From assembly GCF_042643165.1 (NCBI RefSeq), contig NZ_JBHRSH010000001.1:744001-808000 (forward strand): 64,000 nucleotides of DNA. Reading direction: 5' to 3'. Under the pieces are notes generated by a model. That model ran no database searches. It was not told where the DNA came from and worked only from the letters and a program-made list of their open reading frames with translations. The DNA comes from Hyphococcus aureus (lineage in GTDB: Bacteria; Pseudomonadota; Alphaproteobacteria; Caulobacterales; Parvularculaceae). The position numbers and the translations under genes were made by a program. Positions 33,099 to 42,207 of this stretch are shown in pieces. Numbering within the stretch: position 1 is the stretch's first letter; each line of letters begins with the position of its first letter.

Positions 33099-34948
33099 TC
33101 TTCTTCGTCGGGGTTTATTTCAGTTTTCAGCCAGCTTTTGCGGAACGCCTTTTGCGCGTCGGTGATGTCCATCTTCACCTTTTCATAGGGTGTGATCTTG
33201 AGCGTTTGATCTGTGGCGAAAGTGGCGTTGGCGGTGAACTCTTCGCCGCGGCTCCGGAAACGGATGGCGACCTCTTGCCCCGGCTCGTGACGTTTCATCG
33301 CCTTTTCGTATTCATCTTCGCTGTCGATCGTGAACCGGCCAACGCTCAAAATTTCATCGCCGCGATCAAGCCCCGCCTCATAGAGCGGCGTTCCCGTCAA
33401 TGTGTTCGATGCAATGAAAAGGGCGTCGCCCTTTTCTTCAAACGAGACCCCGCCGAGGCTGGCCTTTTCCGGATCGGCGGCTTCGAGTTTGAAGCCCGCC
33501 TCCGCGAAAAGCGGCGCAAAATCCGGCAACTCCCCGTCTTCAATATAGGAGGCGAAAAACGCCGCCGCGAAATCGGCGTCGCCCGTAACGTCGGCCAGCC
33601 CTTTGCGCAGATCGTCATGGGTGTAGGGTTTTTCTGTGACGCCGTGAAGCTTCCACATGTGACGCATATAATCGTCGAGGGTGATGTTCTCGAACTCCGT
33701 TCGCAAGGTGAGATCGAGCGCAACCGCAATCACTTCCCCATAGGGATAATAAGAGACGAACATATTGGCGCGGTTATCCGGATCGATAGCGCGCGCCGCA
33801 TCGACAAACGCAGCTTCGAGCGACATCGATTGCGGCGAACCCACTTCGCGTCCCGGCGCATTGATGATGAATGTCAGCGTACCGGCGAGATCGTCCAGAT
33901 AGTCATCGACAGGCGTCACGCCGCTGCGCGCCCGCGCGATATCGCCGTAATAATTGGTGAAGCCTTCAGCGAACCACAGGCTCGGCGTCGGATTGGCGCG
34001 CGCGAAATCAAACGGCTCCAGCTCCGCCGGGCGCATGCGCTCCACATTCCAGGCGTGAAAAAACTCATGAGACAAAGTGCTGATCTGCGCAAAGTCCGAC
34101 TCATAAAGCCCGTTTGAACTGGAAATGATTGTCGAATTGCGATGCTCCATCCCGTCGCCGGAAATGTGCGGCAGATAATCGGCGATAAAGGTGTAAACGC
34201 CATGATCGAATTTCGGCGCCTCACCAAAAATAGCGATCTGCTCGGCGACGATCTTTTTCGCCTCCTGCGCATAGCGGTCCATATCATCGGCGTTGCCGTC
34301 ATGATGAATCGCAAGGCGGATCGTTTGACCGTCGCTGAGTTTCCATGACCGCAGATCAAAATCGCTAAGCTCCGTCGGTGAGTCCATGAGATATTGAAGA
34401 TTGGGAGCGGTAAAGCGCGAACGCCCGCCCGCAGGCGGCAATTGCGTCGCGGCTTTCCAGCGCCCGTTCGGAGTCGCGAATGAAATTTCGATGGCGCGAT
34501 CTTCCAGACCTTCGGACCAGACGAAGGTCGCCGGCATGTTGAGATGCGCATGGGTGCGATCGATCTGGCTATAAGTGCCGTCGGCGCGATCAGCATAGAG
34601 CGTATAGGAAACCGTCACCGCGCCGTCATGCCCCTCGACCCGCCAGCTATAGGGATCGCGCTGTTCAAGTTTGAGCGCACGGCCCTTGCCGTCCACCGCG
34701 CTGACCTCATAAACATTCTTGGCGAACTCATGCAGCGCATAGCGCCCGGGAGAGGCGCGCGACATGCGAAACACAAACGGCCCTTCAGCGAGATCGCGAA
34801 AACTCGCGGTGATCCGCGCTTCGTGATGGGCCGCGTTCTCAAATGACGCATGATAGACGACGGGCGCATTCTCGGCGGCGGCCGGCATGGCTGTGGCCAG
34901 TGAGAAAACGCCAAGCAGGCCAGCAAAAGCTGCAATCTGGTTTTTCAT
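33095..34948 (-). CDS. M61 glycyl-aminopeptidase family protein with PDZ domain
   Basis: 617 aa from the ATG at 34948, which has GAGGAG upstream. A signal peptide ends at AAAE (25). The M61 motif HEFFHAWNVERMRP has the HExxH zinc site at 294-298, preceded by the family's GMEHRNST. A PDZ domain near the C-terminus (about 500-580; SNTLTGTPLYEAGLDRGDEI) likely binds peptides. It is a periplasmic metallopeptidase. Confidence 0.93.
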   Translation of the reverse strand: MKNQIAAFAGLLGVFSLATAMPAAAENAPVVYHASFENAAHHEARITASFRDLAEGPFVFRMSRASPGRYALHEFAKNVYEVSAVDGKGRALKLEQRDPYSWRVEGHDGAVTVSYTLYADRADGTYSQIDRTHAHLNMPATFVWSEGLEDRAIEISFATPNGRWKAATQLPPAGGRSRFTAPNLQYLMDSPTELSDFDLRSWKLSDGQTIRLAIHHDGNADDMDRYAQEAKKIVAEQIAIFGEAPKFDHGVYTFIADYLPHISGDGMEHRNSTIISSSNGLYESDFAQISTLSHEFFHAWNVERMRPAELEPFDFARANPTPSLWFAEGFTNYYGDIARARSGVTPVDDYLDDLAGTLTFIINAPGREVGSPQSMSLEAAFVDAARAIDPDNRANMFVSYYPYGEVIAVALDLTLRTEFENITLDDYMRHMWKLHGVTEKPYTHDDLRKGLADVTGDADFAAAFFASYIEDGELPDFAPLFAEAGFKLEAADPEKASLGGVSFEEKGDALFIASNTLTGTPLYEAGLDRGDEILSVGRFTIDSEDEYEKAMKRHEPGQEVAIRFRSRGEEFTANATFATDQTLKITPYEKVKMDITDAQKAFRKSWLKTEINPDEED

Positions 34949-35090
34949 GAGACTCCTCTTTTTTTCATCGTGGCTCCAAACCGCGCGCCGGGCAATGGTC
35001 TGAGGGCAATGGCCCCATGACAAAGACCCAAGGACGATTGCGGGATCGTGGAGCTTGCTGATAAGAGAGCGCTTTTCCCAAAAGGCTCTC

Positions 35091-35654
35091 ATGCGCATCA
35101 TCGGCGGACAATTCAGCGGCAGAAAAATCATCGCTCCCAAAGGCATGGTCGCCCGCCCCACGGCGGAGCGCACGCGCGAAGCGCTGTTCAACATTCTCAC
35201 CTCGCGCGGCGATGTCGCGTTTGAAGGCGCACGGGTGATCGATCTGTTCGCGGGATCGGGCGCGCTGGGGCTTGAGGCCATGTCGCGCGGCGCAGACTGG
35301 TGTTTGTTTGTCGAGACTGATGCAGGCGCGCGCGGCGCGATCCGGGATAATATCGAGGCGCTGGCCCTGTTCGGATCGACCCGCATTCACCGCCGCTCCG
35401 CCGCCGACCTCGGCTCCAAACCCGCCGGGGTCGGCCCGGCTTTCACGCTCGCCTTTCTTGACCCGCCTTATGGCAAGGACCTCTGTGTCCCGGCGCTGGA
35501 GATCCTGCATTCCGGAGGCTGGCTGAAACCCGGCGCCATCGTGATCGTTGAACAGGGCGCCGATGAAACGCCGGTCGCTGTCGACGCCTTCACGGAGGAG
35601 GATCGCCGCAGTTACGGCGCCGCCCAGATCGGAATTTATATCTACACCGGTTAG
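35091..35654 (+). CDS. rsmD: 16S rRNA (guanine(966)-N2)-methyltransferase
   Basis: 187 aa. It shows the RsmD pattern: MRIIGGQFSGRKI, RPTAERTREALFNIL, the SAM site DLFAGSGALGLEAMSRGA, and catalytic motif DPPYG. It methylates G966 in 16S rRNA of the small subunit. The ATG at 35091 fits the family start. It converges with the next gene, overlapping it by 4 nt. Confidence 0.95.
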   Translation: MRIIGGQFSGRKIIAPKGMVARPTAERTREALFNILTSRGDVAFEGARVIDLFAGSGALGLEAMSRGADWCLFVETDAGARGAIRDNIEALALFGSTRIHRRSAADLGSKPAGVGPAFTLAFLDPPYGKDLCVPALEILHSGGWLKPGAIVIVEQGADETPVAVDAFTEEDRRSYGAAQIGIYIYTG

Positions 35655-36871
35655 TTCGCGAGCGGCGTCGCCGCTTTGGCGCCGCGTGTCGTCACCAGAA
35701 AATCATAACCGAGCAGCATGAATTTGGCTTCCGGGGAAAGCGAGTTGATTTTCTTCTGGCCGAGGCTGCGCCGAAGCGGTTCAAGCGCAATCACCGCCCA
35801 GCCGTCCTGCGGAATATCCTTCGCCGTCAGTCCGGCTAGCTCCAGAAACTCGGAGGCTTCCTCACCAGAGTGTTCAACGGTTTTGAAAACGCCGTCTGCT
35901 GAGGGCATGATCTGTGTCTTTTCGCCTGCGAGCGGATAAATCACAATGCGCAAGGCGGAGCGCCCATTGGCGGCGGCGACGCCCTCAACCAGAGAGCCAA
36001 TATCGAACGTGTTCAGGAACGTGGTGCCCAGCCCCAGATGATTGGCGCCCATTTTAAAGATCGCCCGCGGAGCTCGCCCGCGCGCGCTTCCATACGCGTC
36101 AAGAAACTGACGTCGGATCAGCGCGACGCGATCCACATTGCTTATATAATTCTCACCGCGCGCAAAGGCCTGATAGACATCGGCGCTTTCACGCAACGCC
36201 TCGATCAGCGCCAGCGCTGTCTTATCGCGCGTAAAAAAGGACTCAAGTTCAGCGAAAACTTCAGGCGTTGCGATAAACATGAACATTGCGTCTTGATTGC
36301 CAGTCGCGAAGGCTTCCGTTTCATTGGCGAGCAATTCAGCAAGACGCGCCTTTGCTGTATCGCCCCGGGCGCGATCAAGCAGCGTTTGAAGATGCAACAG
36401 AGGCGAGCCGATAAACTCCTGATCGACGCCCCAAAGGTCGCCGCCATTCTCCAGGATTGACGCGGCGAGGTCTGCGTCTTCCCGCATATTGAGAAACGGA
36501 GCCGCCAGCGGCTTGCCCTCAAGCGCTGCGGCAAGCCCATCGACGCCGTCGCGCTTCAGGACGCCGCTCACCCAGTCGGCAGAAATCGGGCCGATCTCCA
36601 CAACATGATGGATGACGCCGCCGCCCCGCGCTGCATCGGCAAGCGCCCGGGTGATTTGCGGCGAGCCGGCGAAGCCGTGATCCTCGCCCACGAGAATGAA
36701 CTGCGCATCGGGAAGCCGTTCAAGAATGAGCGCCGCGCCCGGCCCCTCAAGTCCCGCAGCGGTGACGCTCATCGGCGCGGCAGTCGCCGCGTTTGGAGTT
36801 TCAGTTTCCTGCGCAGCGGCCGGGGCCGCTATTGCTGCAGCAAGCGCAGCCATAAGTGTCCGGATCATCAT
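35651..36871 (-). CDS. Exported EreA/ChaN-like protein
   Basis: 406 aa. A signal peptide ends near AAAQ (21). The motif FILVGEDHGFAGSPQITRAL (58-77) with Glu92 (HVVEIGP) and the later KMGANHLG resembles the EreA/ChaN/Tiki superfamily, whose conserved Glu/His residues form the active site. I cannot place it in a specific subfamily; erythromycin-esterase activity should not be assumed. Confidence 0.7.
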   Translation of the reverse strand: MMIRTLMAALAAAIAAPAAAQETETPNAATAAPMSVTAAGLEGPGAALILERLPDAQFILVGEDHGFAGSPQITRALADAARGGGVIHHVVEIGPISADWVSGVLKRDGVDGLAAALEGKPLAAPFLNMREDADLAASILENGGDLWGVDQEFIGSPLLHLQTLLDRARGDTAKARLAELLANETEAFATGNQDAMFMFIATPEVFAELESFFTRDKTALALIEALRESADVYQAFARGENYISNVDRVALIRRQFLDAYGSARGRAPRAIFKMGANHLGLGTTFLNTFDIGSLVEGVAAANGRSALRIVIYPLAGEKTQIMPSADGVFKTVEHSGEEASEFLELAGLTAKDIPQDGWAVIALEPLRRSLGQKKINSLSPEAKFMLLGYDFLVTTRGAKAATPLAN

Positions 36872-37027
36872 AATCGCCCTCGTCTTGAAGTCGCCTCGAT
36901 TATAGCCTGCCTCGCGAGAAAAGGCGCCGCAAAGCGGCGGACCGCGTGCTAGGCACGATGCGCTGCGCGCCCTGTCGGGCAGGCGCGCCTTTCGTACGAC
37001 GAACCGTTAACCAAGCCTTCGTCGAGG

Positions 37028-37044
37028 TTAAGTCCACCTTAACC
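37028..37044 (+). promoter_or_regulatory. CtrA-type box
   Basis: TTAA-GTCCACC-TTAACC fits the CtrA consensus TTAA-N7-TTAAC exactly, and lies within a perfect GGTTAAG/CTTAACC inverted repeat. It is 43 bases upstream of the small membrane gene, so that gene may be cell-cycle regulated. Binding is inferred. Confidence 0.6.
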
Positions 37045-37086
37045 AGCCCGGGCTAGGTTGATCCTTATACATGAGAGGGGGACCCC

Positions 37087-37371
37087 ATGTTCACGATTTT
37101 TGACGTTTATTCGCTCGCGCTGCTGCTTGCGTCCATGGGGCTGTTCGTCAAACGCTATATGACGCAGGACCCGCCCGTATATCCCTATCTGATCATCGCC
37201 AGCACCTGCCTCGTCGCTAATTGGCTGGGCGAAGCCGGCGGCGGCGTTTTTGCGCTGGCGCTGCTTCTGGCGGCGTCCTTTTCGTTCCTCGGCTGTCTTC
37301 TTTATCCAAGCTGGCGCTCAATGAACGGCGAAGAGGACAAGAAAACAGCCGCGGTTGACGACGCTTTCTAA
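37087..37371 (+). CDS. Small membrane protein, resembles XrtV sorting-system accessory proteins
   Basis: 94 aa. It has a hydrophobic N-terminal helix (5-23), then DPPVYPYLIIASTCLVANWLGE and a second hydrophobic stretch (57-75), with a polar tail. The size and the DPP....A..C.VANWLG pattern recall the accessory protein of the XrtV exosortase system, as I remember it; no exosortase or PEP-CTERM protein is in the window. GAGGGGG lies before the ATG. Its stop overlaps the 6S RNA promoter region. Confidence 0.5.
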   Translation: MFTIFDVYSLALLLASMGLFVKRYMTQDPPVYPYLIIASTCLVANWLGEAGGGVFALALLLAASFSFLGCLLYPSWRSMNGEEDKKTAAVDDAF

Positions 37372-37377
37372 CACCCC

Positions 37378-37406
37378 TTGCAGGGCGCCATCCGCGCGCC
37401 TATTTT
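37378..37406 (+). promoter_or_regulatory. Promoter of 6S RNA
   Basis: TTGCAG (37378-37383), a 17-bp spacer and TATTTT (37401-37406) form a sigma-70-like promoter. It predicts a start near 37411-37413, exactly where the closing stem of the RNA begins. Confidence 0.6.
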
Positions 37407-37410
37407 CCAG

Positions 37411-37568
37411 AAGCTGCCCGGCCCGTCAGGATGACATTCCCCGGGGCCTTATCCAATCGATCGGGAGCTGTCTCTGGTTAGGGCCGTGGCCCTTCTCACG
37501 CGGCGCCCACCTGTACCTTAGGGTCCAGGGCGAACAAAAAATCCAACGGCCAGGGCGGCGCTTATTTC
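37411..37568 (+). ncRNA. ssrS: 6S RNA
   Basis: About 158 nt. The ends pair in a long interrupted stem: AAGC 37411-37414 with GCTT 37560-37563, GCCC 37416-37419 with GGGC 37553-37556, GGCC 37420-37423 with GGCC 37548-37551, GGAT 37429-37432 with ATCC 37541-37544. A central bubble follows, closed on its far side by GGGAGCTG (37463-37470) with CGGCGCCC (37501-37508), and an apical AGGGCC/GGCCCT hairpin. The 3' side holds CACCTGTACCTTAGGGTCCAGGG, which closely resembles the E. coli 6S segment. It lies before fau, as in E. coli. 6S RNA mimics an open promoter and binds RNA polymerase. Ends are approximate. Confidence 0.85.
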
Positions 37569-37854
37569 TTGCAGTATTTTTTCAGGCGAATAGCGGCCAC
37601 GCCGCATGATGAGATCGCCGTCGACGATTTCCATTCATTGCCCACAATCACCACGCTGACAGCAGAAGCGGGTTTTCTACGGCTGGAAGATGCCCCTCCC
37701 ACGAGCCGTAAAACGCACAAAATGGCAAAATATCGCACAATGCCAAGATCTCTTGAAAGATCGCGCCAGAATAGCAGACACAAACTCTCTTTTCCGGATA
37801 AGCTGGGCGGCATGTGCGGATAACCAGAACAGAAGTGAGGGCTTAACCGCGATT

Positions 37855-38337
37855 ATGGCGAAACTTGACGAGGCGAATGTTCAAATCCTGACCCTGATGC
37901 AACAGAACGCCGCCTTAACGGCGGATGAAATTGCAGAAGAGGTGGGGCTTTCCGCCTCCGCCGTGCAGAAACGCCTGCGCCAGATGCGCGCCGGCGGCGT
38001 GATTGAGCGCGAGGCCGCCATTGTCTCGGCCGATGCCTTGGGCGGCGTGTCGCTCTTCCTCGTCAATGTCCAGCTCATCCGCACCAAGCACAACACGATA
38101 GGCGCCTTCCGGGCGCTGATGGGCGTGACGGAAGAAGTCGTGCAGTGTTTTCATATTTCAGGCGCGTTCGATTTCTGCTTGCTTGTCGCCGCAAAGGACA
38201 CACATGGCTATGAAGCCTTTTCAAACCGCTTGTTCACCGAGGACAATTTCGTCGCGAGATTTGAAACCAGCGTTGTCTTGCGGTCGGTGAAATACGGCTT
38301 CGCCTTGCCCCTCGAGCAATTGCTGGCCGGGCGTTAG
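37855..38337 (+). CDS. Lrp/AsnC-family transcriptional regulator
   Basis: 160 aa from the ATG at 37855 (MAKLDEANVQIL), the usual family start. An N-terminal winged HTH (LTADEIAEEVGLSASAVQKR) is followed by a RAM/ligand domain (VQCFHISGAFDFCLLVAAKD). Such proteins respond to amino acids. The open frame extends upstream but without homology. Between the 6S RNA end and this start (37569-37854) I see nothing convincing. It lies 9 nt before fau, so the two are probably one operon. Confidence 0.9.
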   Translation: MAKLDEANVQILTLMQQNAALTADEIAEEVGLSASAVQKRLRQMRAGGVIEREAAIVSADALGGVSLFLVNVQLIRTKHNTIGAFRALMGVTEEVVQCFHISGAFDFCLLVAAKDTHGYEAFSNRLFTEDNFVARFETSVVLRSVKYGFALPLEQLLAGR

Positions 38338-38346
38338 GAGGAATTC

Positions 38347-38931
38347 ATGCTGCCGCCAATCGCATCCTTATTCGATCCAAAGGCCGTCCTGCGCGAACGG
38401 ATGAAGGGGGAGCGGCGCGCCGCGGCGAAAGCCCGGCCGGACGCCGGCGTGCATGCGGCCGCAAATTTCATGAAGTCGATCCCGCGCGGTGAAAGCGCGG
38501 TCGTCTCGCTCTATTTTCCCATGCGCCACGAACTCGACACCGAGCCGCTCGTCGCGGCGCTGATCGAAGAGGGCGTCACTGTCGCCCTGCCCGTCGTCGC
38601 CCGAAAAAAATCCCCGCTTGTCTTTCGCGCCTATACGCCCGGCGACGCCATGATCGCAGGCTCCTATGGCGAACAGATTCCCGCAGAAACCGCGCCGGAG
38701 GCGACCCCGGATATTCTCGTGATCCCGCTTCTGGCCTTCACCCGGGATGGCGGGCGACTCGGCTATGGCGGCGGCTATTATGACCGGACCCTTGAAAAAC
38801 TGCGCAAAACCGGCGCGCCGCTGGCCGTCGGTTACGCCTTTGGCGCCCAGGAAGTTGACGCGCTCCCCCTCTCCCCCCTAGATCAGCCGCTAGACTGGAT
38901 AGTCACCGAACGCGGAGCGGTGAAATGTTAG
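38347..38931 (+). CDS. fau: 5-formyltetrahydrofolate cyclo-ligase
   Basis: 194 aa. The family motif GGRLGYGGGYYDRTLEKL (about 135-152), the early R..R.KGERRAA and ALPVVARK are present. It converts 5-formyl-THF to 5,10-methenyl-THF using ATP. AGGAGG lies 7 nt before the ATG. Its position after the 6S gene repeats the E. coli ssrS-fau arrangement, here with an Lrp gene inserted. Confidence 0.93.
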   Translation: MLPPIASLFDPKAVLRERMKGERRAAAKARPDAGVHAAANFMKSIPRGESAVVSLYFPMRHELDTEPLVAALIEEGVTVALPVVARKKSPLVFRAYTPGDAMIAGSYGEQIPAETAPEATPDILVIPLLAFTRDGGRLGYGGGYYDRTLEKLRKTGAPLAVGYAFGAQEVDALPLSPLDQPLDWIVTERGAVKC

Positions 38932-38950
38932 GACCAGTGCGGAGCGTATT

Positions 38951-39766
38951 TTGCGGATTGCGGTTTTTGGCGACGTTGTAGGCAGAAGCGGGCGTATTGG
39001 TCTGCTCGACCGGCTGCCGGGTTTGCGAAAAAAACTCGCCCTCGATTTCATTATCGTCAATGTGGAGAACGCCGCCGGCGGTTTCGGCGTTACGCGCGAC
39101 ATCGCAGAGGCGTTTCTCGACGCCGGCGCTGATGCGCTCACCACCGGCAATCACGCCTATGACCAGCGCGACGATATCGATATTTACGACCGCGAAGACC
39201 GGCTTCTGCGACCGCTGAATTTCGCGCCCTCAAATCCCGGGCGCGGCAGCGGCATGTTCGAAGCTAAAAACGGCGCCAGCGTTCTGGTCGTCCATGCCCA
39301 GGGCCAGATCGGCATGCATCCTTGCGACGATCCCTTCGCCGCCGTGGATCGCGAACTCGCGGGCGCGGTTCTCGGCAAAGACATCGACGCTGTTGTCGTC
39401 GACTTCCACGCCGAAGCGACCTCGGAAAAGATGGCCATGGGTCATTTTCTTGACGGGCGCGCGAGCCTTGTGGTCGGAACGCACACACATGTTCCGACTG
39501 CGGATGATCAGATCCTTCCGCGCGGCACCGGCTATATCACCGATCTCGGCATGTGCGGCGATTATGACAGCGTGATCGGCATGGAAAAGTCGGAACCCTT
39601 GCGCCGTTTCACCACCAAGATGAATGGCGGGCGCTTCAGCCCCGCCAATGGCGAGGCGACCCTTTGCGGCGTCGTCATTGACACCGACCCGAAGACCGGA
39701 CTCGCTTCCAGCATTCATCCTGTTCGCGTCGACGGGCGCTTGCGCCGCGCCATGCCGGAGTTTTAG
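38951..39766 (+). CDS. ymdB: YmdB-type metallophosphoesterase (TIGR00282)
   Basis: 271 aa from a TTG at 38951, with GGAG seven bases upstream. It has the metal ligands of the family: FGDVVG at the start, NVENAAGG, TTGNHAYD, VDFHAEATSEK, and GTHTHVPTAD. YmdB proteins are 2',3'-cyclic nucleotide phosphodiesterases. It is the gene after fau, 19 nt away. Confidence 0.93.
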   Translation: MRIAVFGDVVGRSGRIGLLDRLPGLRKKLALDFIIVNVENAAGGFGVTRDIAEAFLDAGADALTTGNHAYDQRDDIDIYDREDRLLRPLNFAPSNPGRGSGMFEAKNGASVLVVHAQGQIGMHPCDDPFAAVDRELAGAVLGKDIDAVVVDFHAEATSEKMAMGHFLDGRASLVVGTHTHVPTADDQILPRGTGYITDLGMCGDYDSVIGMEKSEPLRRFTTKMNGGRFSPANGEATLCGVVIDTDPKTGLASSIHPVRVDGRLRRAMPEF

Positions 39767-39788
39767 GCCCGGATTTCAGGCTTGAGCT

Positions 39789-41732
39789 TTAGGCCGTCGC
39801 TGCGAAGATCACATTCCAGAAGACGAGCGTCAGCGTCAATCCGGCCAGCGCAATCGCGAACGCTGTGTGATGGAGCTTTCTGAAAACGCCCCACCCGGAA
39901 GCGCGCCATGCCGGCCAAAGGCTCGCCACTCCCAGCAGGGCGACAGCAAAGACAACAAGCCCGATGAGCCGCAGCGTCACGACTGATGCCGGCGGATAGG
40001 CCTGCAAGCCAGCAGCGCCAAGGCTCGACAAATCTGTCAGAACCCACAGCGTTGCGCCTGCAAAGACAAAGGTCACCACCGCCGCGGCCATCGCGCCAAG
40101 CCCGATCAGGCCGCCCGTCCCGCTCTGCGGAACGTCACGCCCCTGACGGCGCCAAGCGCCCAGCAATGTCGTCACGGCGAAGAACAACGCCGCCCCAAGA
40201 CCGAGATTGAGATAATCGGCATTTGTCGCAACCGTCTCCCGGTCAAAGGAATGAACGCCCGAGCCGTCGCTGAAATGCGTAATGCGGCCTTTCTCGCCAC
40301 GGCCGAAGGTGATGCGCTCTCCTTTGCGGTTTTCAAACGTGTCGGGTGCGCCGGGCAATGGCGCGTAATGATCCGACTTGCCGCCTTTGGTGACCGTCAA
40401 CCCGCCGCCTTCCGCCGGCGCGACGGACGCCCGATCGCTGGAGGCGAATAGTTTTTCAAACATCGAAAAGGAGCGCCGATTGTTAAAATAGTTGCCTGCA
40501 AAGGAAGCGGCCTTTTCTTCAAAAGCCGGATCGGCTTTGGCAGGCGTTGCGGGCCGGTCCAGCACATGATCGATCACCAGCGGGCCGAGATCGGAAACCA
40601 GCCCGCGGTCATTCGTCGTGCTTTGTGACACGAAGACCCCGAGATCGTATTCCGGGACAAGCATCATATAGGTGTAGAACGCCGTGGTGGCGCCGCCATG
40701 ACCGAAGGTTTCAACGCCGCGATAGATATTCGTCATGAAGCCATGGGCGAGATCAGCGCCAGAGGCGCGGTCGTCAAAGGCGCGCTTCCACATGATGTCA
40801 TGGGTGTCTGCGCGCATCAACCGGACGCCGTCCTGTTCGCCGCGCCCCAGGTGAAATAACATCCAGCGCGCCATATCATCCGATGTCGAGGCGATGGCGC
40901 CGGCGGGCGCGAATGGCCCGATCTGCATTAACTCGGCGGGTTTCAGGGCGCCCGCTTTGACGTCGTAACCCGTGGCCAGTTCAGCGCGCTGCGCCTCCGT
41001 CATTTGCGACGGCGCCGCAATGGTTGTGTGCGTCATGGCGAGGGGTTTCAGAATTTCCGCTTCAAGAAAGTCGCGAAAGGGCATGCCTGAAACATCTTCG
41101 ACAATTTTCGCCGCCAGCGCCGAACCCCAATTCGAATAGGACGTGCGCGCGCCAGGCGCATAAACACGCTTCGGCATTGTTTCTTTCAGCGCATCAGTCA
41201 GCGAGATGTCGCCATCATCGGGGTAAGTGAAAACCGCGAGCGTATCTTCGAAGCCGGCGCGATGCGCCATCAGATCGTTCATCGTCACCGGGGCGCCGAA
41301 CGCCTCCGGGATCGCCATGTCTTTCAGATAGGTGTTCACATCCGCATCGAGATCGATCAGCCCGCGCTCCTGAAGCATCATCACTGCGGTCCAGGTGAAT
41401 GTCTTGGAGACCGAGCCGATACGGAACATTGTTTCCTGACCGCTTGCAGGAGTGCGGGCGTCAACGTCCTTTTCACCATAGGCTTTGGCGAAAACGATCT
41501 TGCCGTTTCTGACGACGCTCACCGTCACGGCGGGGAGATCATGCTCACGCATATGAGCGGCGATGACGCCGTCCACATAGCCTTCAAGCACCGCCTCCTC
41601 ACGGGTCGGCTCAAAGGCGGGCAGCGCCACCTCATCCACCGGCGTCGAGGGCGAAGCGTCGGGCGGCGGAATCTGCGCCCATAGAGGCGTCGCAGCAAGC
41701 ATCAGCAAAACGGTGAGAAAAAGGCGCATCAT
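39789..41732 (-). CDS. Serine hydrolase (beta-lactamase class C family) with membrane C-terminus
   Basis: 647 aa. After a signal peptide (ends near 19), the catalytic domain shows SVSK (Ser107, Lys110) and YSN, the two class C/esterase-type motifs, and HGG near 350. Residues 520-645 hold about four hydrophobic segments, a membrane domain found in some large members. Likely roles are peptidase or esterase on cell-wall or other substrates. AAGGGAG lies before the ATG at 41732. Confidence 0.9.
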   Translation of the reverse strand: MMRLFLTVLLMLAATPLWAQIPPPDASPSTPVDEVALPAFEPTREEAVLEGYVDGVIAAHMREHDLPAVTVSVVRNGKIVFAKAYGEKDVDARTPASGQETMFRIGSVSKTFTWTAVMMLQERGLIDLDADVNTYLKDMAIPEAFGAPVTMNDLMAHRAGFEDTLAVFTYPDDGDISLTDALKETMPKRVYAPGARTSYSNWGSALAAKIVEDVSGMPFRDFLEAEILKPLAMTHTTIAAPSQMTEAQRAELATGYDVKAGALKPAELMQIGPFAPAGAIASTSDDMARWMLFHLGRGEQDGVRLMRADTHDIMWKRAFDDRASGADLAHGFMTNIYRGVETFGHGGATTAFYTYMMLVPEYDLGVFVSQSTTNDRGLVSDLGPLVIDHVLDRPATPAKADPAFEEKAASFAGNYFNNRRSFSMFEKLFASSDRASVAPAEGGGLTVTKGGKSDHYAPLPGAPDTFENRKGERITFGRGEKGRITHFSDGSGVHSFDRETVATNADYLNLGLGAALFFAVTTLLGAWRRQGRDVPQSGTGGLIGLGAMAAAVVTFVFAGATLWVLTDLSSLGAAGLQAYPPASVVTLRLIGLVVFAVALLGVASLWPAWRASGWGVFRKLHHTAFAIALAGLTLTLVFWNVIFAATA

Positions 41733-41797
41733 CTGTCTCCCTTGGCCGGGGCAACCTAACAGACCCGAAGCCACAGACAATGCGCCTCCCTCAGGAC

Positions 41798-42058
41798 TTA
41801 CGCCCTGTTATCGAGCTGGGCGCGCACCGATCGCCGCCCCAGCAGCGTCGCCCGGTAAGGCCCGCCCTTGGAGGAGGCGATCAGCCGCCGCCGCTTCAGC
41901 CGCTTGAAGACGGCCAGTGTGCAGTCCTCTAGGGTCCAGCCTTCACGGGTGGCGCAATTGATCGCGATGATTTTCCCGTTGTTGTCTTTTTCAACGAGAA
42001 TGGCGCCGCCGCGCGCGAGCGCATGGAGCGTTCTTTGCTCCGCTTTCGAAATGTTCAT
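41798..42058 (-). CDS. yjhX: YjhX-family toxin homologue
   Basis: 86 aa from the ATG at 42058. It aligns along its length with E. coli YjhX: MNISKAEQRTLHALARGG, CATREGWTLEDCTLAVFKRL, and the end VRAQLDN. In E. coli YjhX acts as a toxin with the acetyltransferase YjhQ as antitoxin. No GNAT gene is adjacent here, so activity as a toxin is unproven. An in-frame start at 42145 would only add an unrelated leader. Confidence 0.88.
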   Translation of the reverse strand: MNISKAEQRTLHALARGGAILVEKDNNGKIIAINCATREGWTLEDCTLAVFKRLKRRRLIASSKGGPYRATLLGRRSVRAQLDNRA

Positions 42059-42182
42059 GGAAAGGTCGTCCGAAATTTTCACTAAACTGGGCGCACGAAT
42101 GGGTTCCGCCATTTGGCGGATCGCCGTTTCTCTTGCGCCGCTCAAAGCGGTTTAGCGGGTGACAATCTCGGACATAGTTCCT

Positions 42183-42207
42183 CTGACGCGGCGCATTTTA
42201 GCGTCAG
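42183..42207. repeat. 7-bp inverted repeat between yjhX and a secreted-protein gene
   Basis: CTGACGC (42183-42189) and GCGTCAG (42201-42207) are exact reverse complements with an 11-nt spacer, in the 258-base space between the divergent genes. It could be an operator for either. Confidence 0.4.

Noticed and set aside
33152..34117. A 321-codon plus-strand open frame
   Set aside because: Antisense to the M61 peptidase gene, which has the full zinc motif.
37562..37813. An 83-codon minus-strand open frame after the 6S RNA
   Set aside because: No ribosome site or family, and it overlaps the 6S 3' end; likely chance.
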